DNA of 32,736 bases from Legionellaceae bacterium. GTDB taxonomy: Bacteria; Pseudomonadota; Gammaproteobacteria; Legionellales; Legionellaceae. The number at the start of each line of letters is the position of its first letter. The stretch's first letter is position 1. The position numbers and the translations under genes were made by a program. Location: contig JAALKW010000006.1 in NCBI GenBank assembly GCA_011087865.1, forward strand, positions 1-32,736, given 5' to 3'. This document shows, one piece after another, positions 1 to 8,319 of the stretch. Under the pieces are notes generated by a model. The model ran no database searches and was not told the DNA's origin. It saw only the letters and a list, made by a program, of their open reading frames with translations.

Positions 1-708
1 GGCTTTGGGGGGTCCGTTTGCTTTTCGCCCCCCGGAGGCCGGGTTATAAGGGTTAAAAAAGCCGGAGGGCCCTGGAGCACAAGCCATTGTCGTGATAATA
101 GGTGATATTGTAGGGGTAGGGTTTGCAGGATTTAAAGCCTCAGATAGTTCAAAGAGTGTGACAGAGATGGTGAGTAAGCTGATAGCAAAGCAGGTATATA
201 GAAATAGCTGTGAGTATTGTCGTGCTTTTTCGGGGTTATTTTTAATATTGAGATGAAACTTCGCATGGCTCATTACACGGCCTGGCAGTGTCACAGGGCA
301 AGGCACAAAACTTGGCCAAAAAATTCCCATTACAAAATGATTCAGGCTAATATTAGATAAATCAAGTTTGGGTACGCCCGCAAAACGTTGTAAAAACCAC
401 TGGGTTGCAACACCACAATTATCACCTAAAATAAAAGCATTTTTTTCTGTGCTACGCCAATATATTTTCCAGTCAGACATAATTGATCTGGCATTGGCTT
501 TAATTTCAAAACTATAAATGGCGCTTGCTTTTTCTAGTTCCTGTTGAGCTATTTCGGGTGTTGCGTAACTATGCCAATGATTTTCGGGGGCTGACCAGCG
601 ATCGATAAAATAATAGGTGTGTGGTTTTTTCGAGAGATTCTCGAGTAAGAGTTCGGTATGACTCCAAGGGCCATGAAAATTTAAAATATGTACCTGAATC
701 CGTGCCAT
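1..708 (-). CDS. Partial protein with possible permuted NlpC/P60-like (YiiX-type) hydrolase fold and a C-terminal membrane segment
   Basis: The reading frame starts at ATG 708 behind a weak AGAGAAG ribosome site and stays open for 236 codons to the left edge, so the C-terminus is missing. Near the N-terminus there is a His in GPWSHTEL and about 90 residues later a Cys in DNCGVATQWFL. This His-then-Cys order, with the Cys at the start of a helix, resembles permuted NlpC/P60 or YiiX-type papain-like enzymes; that is inference from two motifs. A hydrophobic segment follows at about residues 168-190 (LFLYTCFAISLLTISVTLF). The last ~27 codons are glycine/proline-rich and encoded by unusually GC-rich DNA, so the terminal residues may not be genuine. 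No neighbour clarifies the role; the divergent neighbour is an alcohol dehydrogenase. Confidence 0.6.
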   Translation of the reverse strand, partial: MARIQVHILNFHGPWSHTELLLENLSKKPHTYYFIDRWSAPENHWHSYATPEIAQQELEKASAIYSFEIKANARSIMSDWKIYWRSTEKNAFILGDNCGVATQWFLQRFAGVPKLDLSNISLNHFVMGIFWPSFVPCPVTLPGRVMSHAKFHLNIKNNPEKARQYSQLFLYTCFAISLLTISVTLFELSEALNPANPTPTISPIITTMACAPGPSGFFNPYNPASGGRKANGPPKA

Positions 709-770
709 AAGTCTTCTCTGGTGCTTAAAATAAAGCAGCATTATAACTTAAATTAGCCATCAAGTGCAAT

Positions 771-786
771 TATTACCCAGGTAATA
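771..786. promoter_or_regulatory. 16-bp inverted repeat in the divergent upstream region
   Basis: TATTACC-CA-GGTAATA is a perfect inverted repeat with 7-bp arms and a 2-bp spacer. It lies between the genes starting at 708 (minus) and 940 (plus), 63 bp upstream of the minus-strand start, where an operator for either gene would sit. No cognate regulator is adjacent, so its role is inferred from position and symmetry only. Confidence 0.35.
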
Positions 787-939
787 TTTGTTTTTCGTGA
801 GCCGGCTTTAATTTGTTGTGATACCTCTAAAAACAGCAAATATTTAATATCTTGGTGTTAAGATGATGATAGACACGCTTTCGGTGTTAGAGATTAGGAA
901 ATGGCTTGTATTGTTTTACCAATAAATTAAGGATTGATT

Positions 940-1986
940 ATGTCAGAAACAATGGGTTATGCAGCGCTTCAAGCAGGTGCTGATTTAGAACGTTTTGAGT
1001 TTGAGCGTCGTGAAGTAGGTGCGCATGATATTGCAATTGATATTTTATTTTGTGGTATTTGTCACTCAGACCTGCATCAAGTGAATAATGACTGGGGGAT
1101 GTCTTTATATCCAATGGTGCCAGGACATGAAATCATTGGCCGTATTACAGGTATGGGCGAGAAAGTTTCAGGGTTTTCTATGGGTGAAATGGTCGGCGTG
1201 GGTTGCATGGTTGACTCATGTCAACAATGCCCAAGTTGTCACGATCACGAAGAGCAATTTTGTGAAGCAGGCAATACATTAACGTACAATAGCGAAGACA
1301 CGCATTTAGAGGGGGTGACCTATGGCGGGTACTCTAAACAAGTCGTTGTGAATGAAGGGTTTGTTTTGCATGTGCCTGAGTCGTTAGATCCCGCAGCTGC
1401 AGCGCCTTTATTATGTGCTGGCATCACAACCTACTCACCCCTGAAGCGAGCCAATGTGAATCAAAACAGCAAGGTGGGTGTGATTGGGCTTGGCGGACTT
1501 GGGCATATCGCGGTCAAGATTGCGCATGCAATGGGGGCATCAGTAACAGTTTTTACCACATCACAAAGCAAAATGGATGAAGCAAAACGACTGGGTGCGA
1601 CAGATGCTGTTTTATCAACAGATAAACAGGCAATGCAAGCAGGAGAGAACCAGTATGATTTTATTTTAAATACTGTATCAGCCAAACATGATATCAATCC
1701 TTATTTAAATCTTTTGAAGCGTGATGGGCAGCTGAGTCAAGTGGGCTTACCCACCGATCCGATGGACATTGCGATGCTTCCAGTTGTTTTTAAGCGTTTA
1801 ACAGTGGGTGGCTCTTTAATTGGAGGTATTAAAGAAACCCAAGAGATGCTAAATTTTTGTGCTGACAATCAAATTACATCAGATATTGAGTTGATACAAG
1901 CTGATGAAATTAATACTGCATTTCTGCGCTTAAAGCAGGGCGATGTAAAATATCGCTTTGTTATTGATATTGCTTCATGTCAATGA
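940..1986 (+). CDS. Zinc-dependent NAD(P) alcohol dehydrogenase (cinnamyl-alcohol-dehydrogenase-like, MDR superfamily)
   Basis: This cytoplasmic enzyme of 348 residues should interconvert aldehydes and alcohols with NAD(P)H. The catalytic-zinc site is visible as CGICHSDLH and GHEIIG, with a later Cys in LLCAGITTY. The structural zinc is bound by the four cysteines of DSCQQCPSCHDHEEQFC. The Rossmann motif is GLGGLGH, about 185 residues in. Length and motif order match the YahK/CAD branch, whose members commonly reduce a broad range of aldehydes; the natural substrate is unknown. ATG 940 is preferred over TTG 934 because AAGGA (929-933) is then 6 bases upstream. A nine-codon ORF (901-930) ends just before this Shine-Dalgarno and could be a leader peptide. 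The gene converges on the MFS gene with only 6 bp between the stops. Confidence 0.9.
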   Translation: MSETMGYAALQAGADLERFEFERREVGAHDIAIDILFCGICHSDLHQVNNDWGMSLYPMVPGHEIIGRITGMGEKVSGFSMGEMVGVGCMVDSCQQCPSCHDHEEQFCEAGNTLTYNSEDTHLEGVTYGGYSKQVVVNEGFVLHVPESLDPAAAAPLLCAGITTYSPLKRANVNQNSKVGVIGLGGLGHIAVKIAHAMGASVTVFTTSQSKMDEAKRLGATDAVLSTDKQAMQAGENQYDFILNTVSAKHDINPYLNLLKRDGQLSQVGLPTDPMDIAMLPVVFKRLTVGGSLIGGIKETQEMLNFCADNQITSDIELIQADEINTAFLRLKQGDVKYRFVIDIASCQ

Positions 1987-1992
1987 TAAACC

Positions 1993-3186
1993 TCATAGAC
2001 GAAGCAGTATGATGCCGGTTACCACTAAAATAGCACCCAATAAAATGACGGGCAAAGGAATCCAAATGGCGGCTATTATGCCGCCTATAGCTGCTGAGGT
2101 AGACTCACCTAAAGCTAATAAAGCTTGATTATTACCGAGTACTTGTCCTTGTTCTTTTACGGAGGCTTCTTCTGATAGCCATGTTGTACAAGTGGGTAAA
2201 GCCATGACGGCGGGCACCACGGCAAGACCAAATGTGAGCCAGATCCAATGAAATTGATTGGGTATGACAATCAATATGATCAGTAATCCGCCGAGCAACA
2301 AAAGCCCCGTTAATAATATTTTTGGTGCAAATCTTTTCGCGAGTTGTTTTAAAATAGACAGATTTGAAATGAAGCATAAAAAAGAAACAAAAGAGATGAG
2401 GAATGCATAGGTGTGTAGCGAAGGTTTCCACTCATCCATGACATACAATGGCACCACTCGAAATAACCCCATTACGGAAAAGAAAATTAAAAAATTAATC
2501 ATATAAATTTTATATAGTTTTTGATTATCAAAAATTGATTTGATTGCTGTGAGTGACTTTATAATATTAAGCGAACTTCTGTTGTTTGTAACCGGATGTT
2601 CTTTGAAACCCCAGAAAATCCAAGCCATTAAACAGAGGATGATACATGCTGTCATCCAAAAAGGTGCGCTGTACCCTAAAGCTGTTCCTCCAATCCCCCC
2701 TAATAAGGGCCCGAGAATATGTCCCAAACTGCAAGACGCATAAGCATATCCAATCAATTGGGTTTTTTGAACTGTATCTTCGCCTCTATCAGCAATGACA
2801 GATTGGGATATGGCCATATTGGATTCAAATAATCCGGTAATAAATGAACTGATGAATAAAAAAGTTAATTGATGATATTGAATACTGAGTGCCATGCCCA
2901 TAAATCCGAGTAAACAGGCCATTAAACTGAGTAAGAGTATTTTTTTTCTTCCAAAGTGATCTGATAAATTGCCAATGATTGGTGAGCCCAAAAATTGTCC
3001 CAGTGGATACATCGCCAATAGAAAACCAGAACATGATGCTCTGGCAGCAACCGACGTTGCAGTAGGTAAAAGAGGAAAGCTTGGGCTCATGAGCATGGGA
3101 ATAAACAGGGTAATGGTTAATGCATACCCAAAAAAACCAAGAAAAATAACGGCATATAAAGGTAAAATTTCTTTGATTTTAATCAT
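1993..3186 (-). CDS. MFS transporter, TetA-like drug/proton antiporter family
   Basis: This is an inner-membrane protein of 397 residues with about 12 hydrophobic segments. The MFS motif A lies between segments 2 and 3 as IIGNLSDHFGRKKILLLS, and a GPLLGG motif in segment 5 fits the drug:proton antiporter (motif C) group. TetA-family members export small compounds in exchange for protons; the substrate here cannot be read from sequence. The start at ATG 3186 gives the normal cytoplasmic N-terminus (MIKIKEILPLYAVIF), although the ribosome site is weak (AAAGATAAAA). No regulator is adjacent, unlike classical tetR-tetA pairs. It could equally be a metabolite or siderophore exporter. Confidence 0.85.
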   Translation of the reverse strand: MIKIKEILPLYAVIFLGFFGYALTITLFIPMLMSPSFPLLPTATSVAARASCSGFLLAMYPLGQFLGSPIIGNLSDHFGRKKILLLSLMACLLGFMGMALSIQYHQLTFLFISSFITGLFESNMAISQSVIADRGEDTVQKTQLIGYAYASCSLGHILGPLLGGIGGTALGYSAPFWMTACIILCLMAWIFWGFKEHPVTNNRSSLNIIKSLTAIKSIFDNQKLYKIYMINFLIFFSVMGLFRVVPLYVMDEWKPSLHTYAFLISFVSFLCFISNLSILKQLAKRFAPKILLTGLLLLGGLLIILIVIPNQFHWIWLTFGLAVVPAVMALPTCTTWLSEEASVKEQGQVLGNNQALLALGESTSAAIGGIIAAIWIPLPVILLGAILVVTGIILLRL

Positions 3187-3316
3187 TTTTATCTTTTATA
3201 CGAGAGTTAGTATAGTTTAAACAATATCTGTTTTTGAGTGCTCTGTCATTTACTCTGTTTGTCTGGATTAGAGCTTGTAACCTAAATGCTCAACACCAAG
3301 CATCCCGTCTTAATTT

Positions 3317-3356
3317 AAGTAAAAATAAATCCAACTAAGTAAAAATAAATCCAACT
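3317..3356. repeat. 20-bp perfect tandem duplication
   Basis: The unit AAGTAAAAATAAATCCAACT occurs at 3317-3336 and again at 3337-3356 without mismatch. It lies about 60 bp upstream of the start at 3417, in the probable promoter region. It looks like a recent slippage event. Confidence 0.8.
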
Positions 3357-3416
3357 GGATTTTTAAGAGTCATAGTATACACTTAAAATATATATTTGGT
3401 TTTTTGGAGATAGAAG

Positions 3417-5321
3417 ATGCCTACTATAAAGGCCATCGAAAAATCGATGCAACAGGTTGAGAGTTTAACCCTGATGGGTTTACCCATTACTCAAACTTCA
3501 GCTCAATCTAAGACTGTAGATAGCACGAAGCAGGCTTATTATCAGCATTTATCTAATCCTGAAATTCCTGAAGATTTTTTGTTGGCCAGAACATTTAGAT
3601 CAGGAAAAGAAGGAAAAGTAGGCGGAATAGAAGTAGAGTTAGCATACCTTGAAAATGAACCAGGATATATTTTTGCAAACCCAACCACTGTGGTGAGCAG
3701 CGAATTTGCTTCTAAAACAATATCACAGTTACCTGGCAATGATTGGTCTTATCAGCCATCGTTGCTTTTTAGTGTTAAGGCTAACTCTCGGATAAGTATT
3801 GCGGGTCACGGACTTGCTTCTCTTAATAGTTTTTCTTCTACACAAGCAGTCATTTTATCTGGTAAATTGTTGGCTCGAGAAACGGCAGGTAAAGAGCCGT
3901 TAACTTTTACTCAAAAAATGGAAAGCGTTCAAGAGATTTTAAAGAAGAACTGGACTGAAAGTATTAATAAGTTAAAAGAAGAGATAGCTGCTCTGGAGGA
4001 GAAGCAGTTTAGTCCAGCTAAAACCGATAAAAAAGTTTATAAGCCGTTTACTTTACTTTTTCATGCAGAAAAAGAATACAATCAATTGCTCTATTCATTA
4101 GAAGAGCTTTATACGCATTTAAGAGACGCTCATAATTTATTTAACGCTAGGTTTAATCTTCCCATAAAGCCCCATCCTCTTGCTGAGATAGTAGGTAAAA
4201 CAAAAGGTTCTTCGGAGACTTTAGCATCATCATTCTCAGGAATTCAGGGCCAAAATGGATCAATAAGCCTAAGACCTGCTCAGAGAAAGAAAATTGCACG
4301 TCAAATGGCTCAAGCTGTTGGATCATATAAAAGCTTCGCAATAAGAAAAGAAGCAGAGCTGAGAGAAAAAGGTCAATTTACTGCAGAACATGTTAAATCT
4401 AAAAAAGAACGAATACAGCAGGAGCGTTCTTTGTATGAGGAGTACATGGATTATATTGATACGGGAGCGAGGCATAATGAGCTTGTTAGTCGTGTTTATC
4501 CCTGGGAAATCACGGGTATTGAATGCGGAGGTGATGATTCGTCTCGGGTTAATGCTGTTGAAAGCATGATAGTAACACTTGAAAAAAGACAGCAGCTCTT
4601 GTTCGAGCTGCAGAGAGAAGGTGTTAGGCATCCACTGTTCACTGATTTTATGATGAATAAATTATCGTTAGAGCATCCAGATCAGAGCTATAGTGATTTG
4701 GAGGGGCGTTTAGGTGATCTGATTAAAGAAAAAAAATACCTTGCTTCCATATTAAAAGAGATTAAAGCGCAACTAATACAACCTGTCCAATTATATGAAT
4801 ATTCCCCAACAAAGAGAGAGTTAATTAATATATCTGAATTGATTATGACTTATAGAGAATCTTTTGAGTTATTTTTAGCTGGAGTGCATATTAAAGAAAG
4901 ATCAAAATATGGGAAGTTAGGTGATAGGGTAGATCGGGATCCGGCTCTAATGGATAAAGCTGAGAGATATAACGAATTATTTATTCAGGGGCTAGATAAC
5001 TATTTTGGAAACAGATTGAATTTAGACGTCACAAAAGAAGCTGCTTCATCTCAATTCCAGGAGCATGAAGAAGCTAGAGCAGATGTTGATGGAAAGGCTG
5101 TTGAGGAGACTGAAGAAACAAAAGAAATAAAAGAAATAAAAAAAGGGTCTTCTAGTCAATTTGAGGAATTTAAAAAAGCTAGAGCAGCTATTGGCGGAAA
5201 GGCTGCTGAAGAAACGAAAGAAACAAAAAAAGATTTTTCTAGTCAATATGAGGAATTAAAAAAAGCTAGATCAGATGTTGGTGGAAAGAAAAAAAGTAAT
5301 GGACCAGATCAAAAAAAGTAA
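3417..5321 (+). CDS. Unrecognised coiled-coil protein with a repeated charged C-terminal tail (effector candidate)
   Basis: The product has 634 residues, no signal peptide and no membrane segment. I recognise no enzymatic domain. Residues ~1-160 are mixed and compact-looking. Several stretches are strongly helical and heptad-rich: about 165-200 (KLKEEIAALEEKQ), 290-345, and 385-435. The C-terminus carries three imperfect copies of a unit beginning SSQFEEFKKARA, each containing GGK and two with EETKE, ending in GPDQKK. Clusters of Glu in the last 100 residues resemble the E-block of Legionella Dot/Icm substrates; this, plus the lack of a bacterial household function, is the only basis for calling it a candidate effector. 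ATG 3417 follows GGAGA at good spacing. A monocistronic unit is likely, since the next gene is on the opposite strand. Confidence 0.75.
   Translation: MPTIKAIEKSMQQVESLTLMGLPITQTSAQSKTVDSTKQAYYQHLSNPEIPEDFLLARTFRSGKEGKVGGIEVELAYLENEPGYIFANPTTVVSSEFASKTISQLPGNDWSYQPSLLFSVKANSRISIAGHGLASLNSFSSTQAVILSGKLLARETAGKEPLTFTQKMESVQEILKKNWTESINKLKEEIAALEEKQFSPAKTDKKVYKPFTLLFHAEKEYNQLLYSLEELYTHLRDAHNLFNARFNLPIKPHPLAEIVGKTKGSSETLASSFSGIQGQNGSISLRPAQRKKIARQMAQAVGSYKSFAIRKEAELREKGQFTAEHVKSKKERIQQERSLYEEYMDYIDTGARHNELVSRVYPWEITGIECGGDDSSRVNAVESMIVTLEKRQQLLFELQREGVRHPLFTDFMMNKLSLEHPDQSYSDLEGRLGDLIKEKKYLASILKEIKAQLIQPVQLYEYSPTKRELINISELIMTYRESFELFLAGVHIKERSKYGKLGDRVDRDPALMDKAERYNELFIQGLDNYFGNRLNLDVTKEAASSQFQEHEEARADVDGKAVEETEETKEIKEIKKGSSSQFEEFKKARAAIGGKAAEETKETKKDFSSQYEELKKARSDVGGKKKSNGPDQKK
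5046..5291 (+). repeat. Three in-frame C-terminal protein repeats (spacing 105 and 87 nt)
   Basis: In-frame units start at 5046, 5151 and 5238 with SSQFQEHEEARA, SSQFEEFKKARA and SSQYEELKKARS. Each is followed by a glycine-containing DGK/GGK turn; the first two continue into a Glu/Lys run and the third runs into the basic terminus. Unit lengths are 35, 29 and about 18 codons, so the first contains an internal expansion (ETKEIKEIK). Confidence 0.75.
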
Positions 5322-5340
5322 TTTTTTTAATTTTACCCAT

Positions 5341-5398
5341 TAGTTGTATTATTTTGCAGTGGACATCCCTAGTTGTATTATTTTGCAGTGGACATCCC
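5341..5398. repeat. 29-bp perfect tandem duplication covering the 3' end of glpK
   Basis: The unit begins TAGTTGTATTATTTTGC and ends GTGGACATCCC; it occurs at 5341-5369 and 5370-5398 without mismatch. The second copy contains the last five codons (MSTAK) and stop of glpK. The first copy is a non-coding duplicate of that tail, just downstream of the stop on the minus strand. Confidence 0.85.
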
Positions 5399-6859
5399 TT
5401 TTTTTACAGCATTCAGCATCCTCACCCAACCTTGATAAGCTTGCTCATAAAAATCCTTTTGTTCATCTGGTTTATACATTTCTCCACACGACCAGTACGA
5501 GGCTACATCATCTAAAGACTTAAGATAGCCACATCCGACAGCAGCTAACATCGCGGCACCCAATGCAGTGGTTTCGACTTGAGACGGACGTTTAACGGTA
5601 ATATCACAGGTGGATGCTAAGTACTGTAAAAACCAAGGGTTTTTTGCCATGCCACCGTCTGCATGTAAAACACGTAATGGAAAAGATGCACTTTCTTGAA
5701 TACAATGCATAATATCATTTGTTTGATACACAACGGTTTCTAGTGCCGCACGTACGATATGTTCACGCGTTGTGCCTTGGGTCAGCCCTGTAATACGAGC
5801 CCCTCCCGGTGTTATCCAATGCGGCGCGCCAAGACTCGTAAATGAAGGTAAAAAATATACCCCTGCATTGTCAGAGAGTTGTCTTGCATAGTGTTCGCTA
5901 TCTGCGTATTCAGGTAAAATTTTTAAATCATTTCGTAGCCATTTTAAGGTTGTGCCTGCATGATAAATGCTACCTTCTAGTCCATAAGCCACAATGCCTT
6001 GTACTTCATAAGCAATGGTTGTTAAAAGGTGAGGGGAGCGTATGGGCTTTTCCCCTGTATTTAACAACAAGAATCCACCGCTGCCATATGTTGCTTTCAT
6101 CATGCCGGCTTCAACACACGCCTGACCCACTAAGCTTGATTGCTGATCGCCTGCCATGGCTGTAATTGGAATGCTCACCCCTAAAATATCAGGGTGTATC
6201 TCGCCAAAATCGCCTGTATTGGGTAAAACCTTTGGCAGCACAGATTTTGGAATAGAAAAATATGTAAGTAAGGCATCATCCCAAACACGCTGCTCGATAT
6301 CAAACAGTAAGGTTCTTGATGCATTGGTCACATCCGTTGCATGTTGAGCCCCATGGGTTAAACGCCATAGTAAATATGAATCAATCGTACCAAAGGCTAA
6401 GTCGCCTTGTTCTGCTAAAGCCTGTGCAGAAGGCACATGTGCTAATAACCACTGTAACTTACTTGCAGAAAAATACGCATTGGGAATTAAACCTGTTTTT
6501 TCCTGCATAAAGCATAGTTCTTCTTTAGGGCAAGCCGTGAAGAATGCCTCTGTACGCGTATCTTGCCAAGAAATAGCAGGACCCAAACAACGATGTGTTT
6601 TTTTATTCCAAATAACAGTCGTTTCACGTTGATTGGTAATACCACAAGCACGAATATCAGCTGGATTGATTTTAGCGGAAACCTCACGAATGGCTAAACA
6701 AGTTTTCTCCCAAATTTCGTCTGGATCTTGTTCAACCCAACCGGGTTTAGGGTAGGTCGTCGTTAAAGTATGTTGGCTTTGATAACAGATATTGCCCTTA
6801 TCATCATACAATATGGCTCGTGTGCTACTACTGCCTTCATCTATTGCCAAAAAATACAT
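5378..6859 (-). CDS. glpK: Glycerol kinase (FGGY family)
   Basis: This cytoplasmic enzyme phosphorylates glycerol with ATP to sn-glycerol 3-phosphate. The N-terminal phosphate loop is AIDEGSSSTRA, where most family members have DQGTTSSR. Glycerol-contacting motifs are all present: GITNQRET (Arg-Glu), ISWQDTRT (Trp), NAYFSASK (Tyr) and AGDQQSSL (Asp-Gln). The C-terminal ATP-domain signature is ADGGMAKNPWFLQ followed by ETTALGAAMLA. ATG 6859 gives 493 residues beginning MYFLAIDEG, close to the family N-terminus. A TTG at 6889 with AGGA upstream would add ten residues, but AGGA may instead be part of a TAGGAT -10 box spaced 17 bp from TTGCCT, which would favour the ATG. No glpF, glpD or regulator is nearby, so it is an orphan of the glycerol pathway here. 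Its last codons lie in a 29-bp duplication. Confidence 0.95.
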   Translation of the reverse strand: MYFLAIDEGSSSTRAILYDDKGNICYQSQHTLTTTYPKPGWVEQDPDEIWEKTCLAIREVSAKINPADIRACGITNQRETTVIWNKKTHRCLGPAISWQDTRTEAFFTACPKEELCFMQEKTGLIPNAYFSASKLQWLLAHVPSAQALAEQGDLAFGTIDSYLLWRLTHGAQHATDVTNASRTLLFDIEQRVWDDALLTYFSIPKSVLPKVLPNTGDFGEIHPDILGVSIPITAMAGDQQSSLVGQACVEAGMMKATYGSGGFLLLNTGEKPIRSPHLLTTIAYEVQGIVAYGLEGSIYHAGTTLKWLRNDLKILPEYADSEHYARQLSDNAGVYFLPSFTSLGAPHWITPGGARITGLTQGTTREHIVRAALETVVYQTNDIMHCIQESASFPLRVLHADGGMAKNPWFLQYLASTCDITVKRPSQVETTALGAAMLAAVGCGYLKSLDDVASYWSCGEMYKPDEQKDFYEQAYQGWVRMLNAVKKGMSTAK

Positions 6860-6931
6860 ATATTTTTTTAAGCTTAATTTAAATTGCAATTATCCTAGCA
6901 TTTAGATTTAGAACAGGCAAAATAGCTTTGT

Positions 6932-8257
6932 TTATTTATGTGGTGGTTTTTTCGGATTAGAGGGGGTGTCTTCGGAAGACGCCTCAGCAGCACCTTGTTG
7001 TAATGATTGTGCGAGTTGTTTTTTTTCTTTAAAAAGCTGGCCAAGTTTTTCTGAAATTTTTTCTGCGGCTTTGTTCTGATTAGCAACGGTTGCATGATAA
7101 TGAGAGGTATCAGCCCAGCTGAGATCACTTTCTCCACTAAAGTGTTTACTTTGTAACAATGGAATCTCATCGCCCCCGATTACAAAATGTTCTTTATCGT
7201 AAACCCCAGGACCACTAGCATAAATAACCAAATTAAAATAAGCCTCATCAAAAAAGCACTTATATTGCTCAAATTTATCCAATTGACTTAGATGTTGAAA
7301 TTCAACTATTGCACGCCTAAAGGCGTAAATATCTGTTATTTGATAAGGTTCTCTTGATATTGTTGAAGGGAGGACTCCGCCTCCTGAAGCAAGATAATCA
7401 TCTCGCATCTCGTTTAATTTTTCCTCTAGTACTCCTCTTAGCAGGAGTGCTTGTGTCTCGCCCTCCATTAAAGGCTGCATGACCCATAATCCAGGACTTT
7501 TGTGTCGTCTATTCGCGTCAAAAAAGCTTTTTTCTACGACATTTGAAACAAGCGAGTCGATGTTCTCTTCTTGATATTGATTAAAAATAATTTCTCTCAC
7601 CTTTTTTAAGGTATTACTTTCTGAGTCTTGAGGAAAAAGACAGTTATTATTGTCTTTTACTTTAAGTAATTCGCCTTTTTTCAATAATAAGATATCGGGT
7701 AATCCAACAGCAAGTGACTCATCAAAATCTGTATATATGCGCGTGCCTACAGTTTGTAATAGACCTTCTTCATCTTGAGATGAAACACGAAGTGCAGGGG
7801 TTAATGTTCTTACAATATCTGATGCAGCCGCCAAATTACCCCATTCAGATTGGGATTCTTTTCTTGCCATTTCAAGTAATGCCAACTGAGTTGTAGCACT
7901 GCTTGCATCTAAACTTCCATCTTTGAGGCATCGCTGTAATTCATCTTCAATATTATCTAATGAAAATAATTCAATGCCTTGTTGCTCACAAAATTTATTT
8001 AATCTTGCTTGTCCTATATGCGATAAGTTTTTAGGTTCATATATGAGTCTAAAATGATGTTCTGGATAACGCTTTATTGCATTTAGCAAGCGTATTTCAT
8101 TATGAATGCCACCCAAAGGGTCATCGCTGCTCGGTTTAGTAAACCAAATCTTTAATTCATGTTGTGTTGAACAGGGCAACATATCCTCTGCTGCACTTGC
8201 TGCACTTGTTTCGTCAGGTAAATAAAGGTGTTCGACAGAGGTAAAATTTTTCGGCAT
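6932..8257 (-). CDS. Putative DxD glycosyltransferase of the clostridial-toxin-like type (GT-A fold), effector candidate
   Basis: The 441-residue product has the landmarks of glycosyltransferases that modify host proteins, such as the TcdA/TcdB catalytic domain and Legionella SetA. Residues 35-110 start with a beta-strand (ELKIWFT) and helices as in the sugar-nucleotide fold. LAAASDIVR at 142-150 matches the AASDILR donor-binding motif. TDFD at 176-179 is the metal-binding DxD. SGPGVY near 348 and SDLSW near 377-381 match the C-terminal GPG and SW elements. The gap between the ASD motif and DxD is about 14 residues longer than in the toxins. The C-terminus is a charged coiled coil then a Pro/Lys tail (KKPPHK). 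There is no signal peptide. ATG 8257 has a strong GAGGAG ribosome site. It is divergent from the U-box gene with 62 bp between the start codons. The host target and sugar are unknown; action on a bacterial glycan is the alternative. Confidence 0.72.
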   Translation of the reverse strand: MPKNFTSVEHLYLPDETSAASAAEDMLPCSTQHELKIWFTKPSSDDPLGGIHNEIRLLNAIKRYPEHHFRLIYEPKNLSHIGQARLNKFCEQQGIELFSLDNIEDELQRCLKDGSLDASSATTQLALLEMARKESQSEWGNLAAASDIVRTLTPALRVSSQDEEGLLQTVGTRIYTDFDESLAVGLPDILLLKKGELLKVKDNNNCLFPQDSESNTLKKVREIIFNQYQEENIDSLVSNVVEKSFFDANRRHKSPGLWVMQPLMEGETQALLLRGVLEEKLNEMRDDYLASGGGVLPSTISREPYQITDIYAFRRAIVEFQHLSQLDKFEQYKCFFDEAYFNLVIYASGPGVYDKEHFVIGGDEIPLLQSKHFSGESDLSWADTSHYHATVANQNKAAEKISEKLGQLFKEKKQLAQSLQQGAAEASSEDTPSNPKKPPHK

Positions 8258-8285
8258 GCTAATCTCCTCTATAAGATTGAAGGTT

Positions 8286-8302
8286 AAGTATCTTAAATAC
8301 TT
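8286..8302. promoter_or_regulatory. Inverted repeat between the divergent glycosyltransferase and U-box genes
   Basis: AAGTAT-CTTAA-ATACTT is an inverted repeat with 6-bp arms in the middle of the 62-bp divergent region. TTAA occurs three times within 21 bp. TATAGA (8307-8312) lies 17 bp from a poor -35 (TTAAGT), which would start transcription almost at ATG 8320. It is a plausible shared operator for the pair; the repeat spacing does not fit the PmrA box known from Legionella. Confidence 0.3.
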
Positions 8303-8319
8303 AAAGTATAGACTAAGGC

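Noticed and set aside
5311..5328. A7-GTAA-T7 hairpin after the coiled-coil gene
   Set aside because: The stem contains only A-T pairs and would be too unstable to call a terminator.
8284..8304. PmrA-type regulatory box in the divergent effector region
   Set aside because: The TTAA elements are spaced 8-9 bp rather than the ~11-bp direct-repeat period I associate with PmrA sites.
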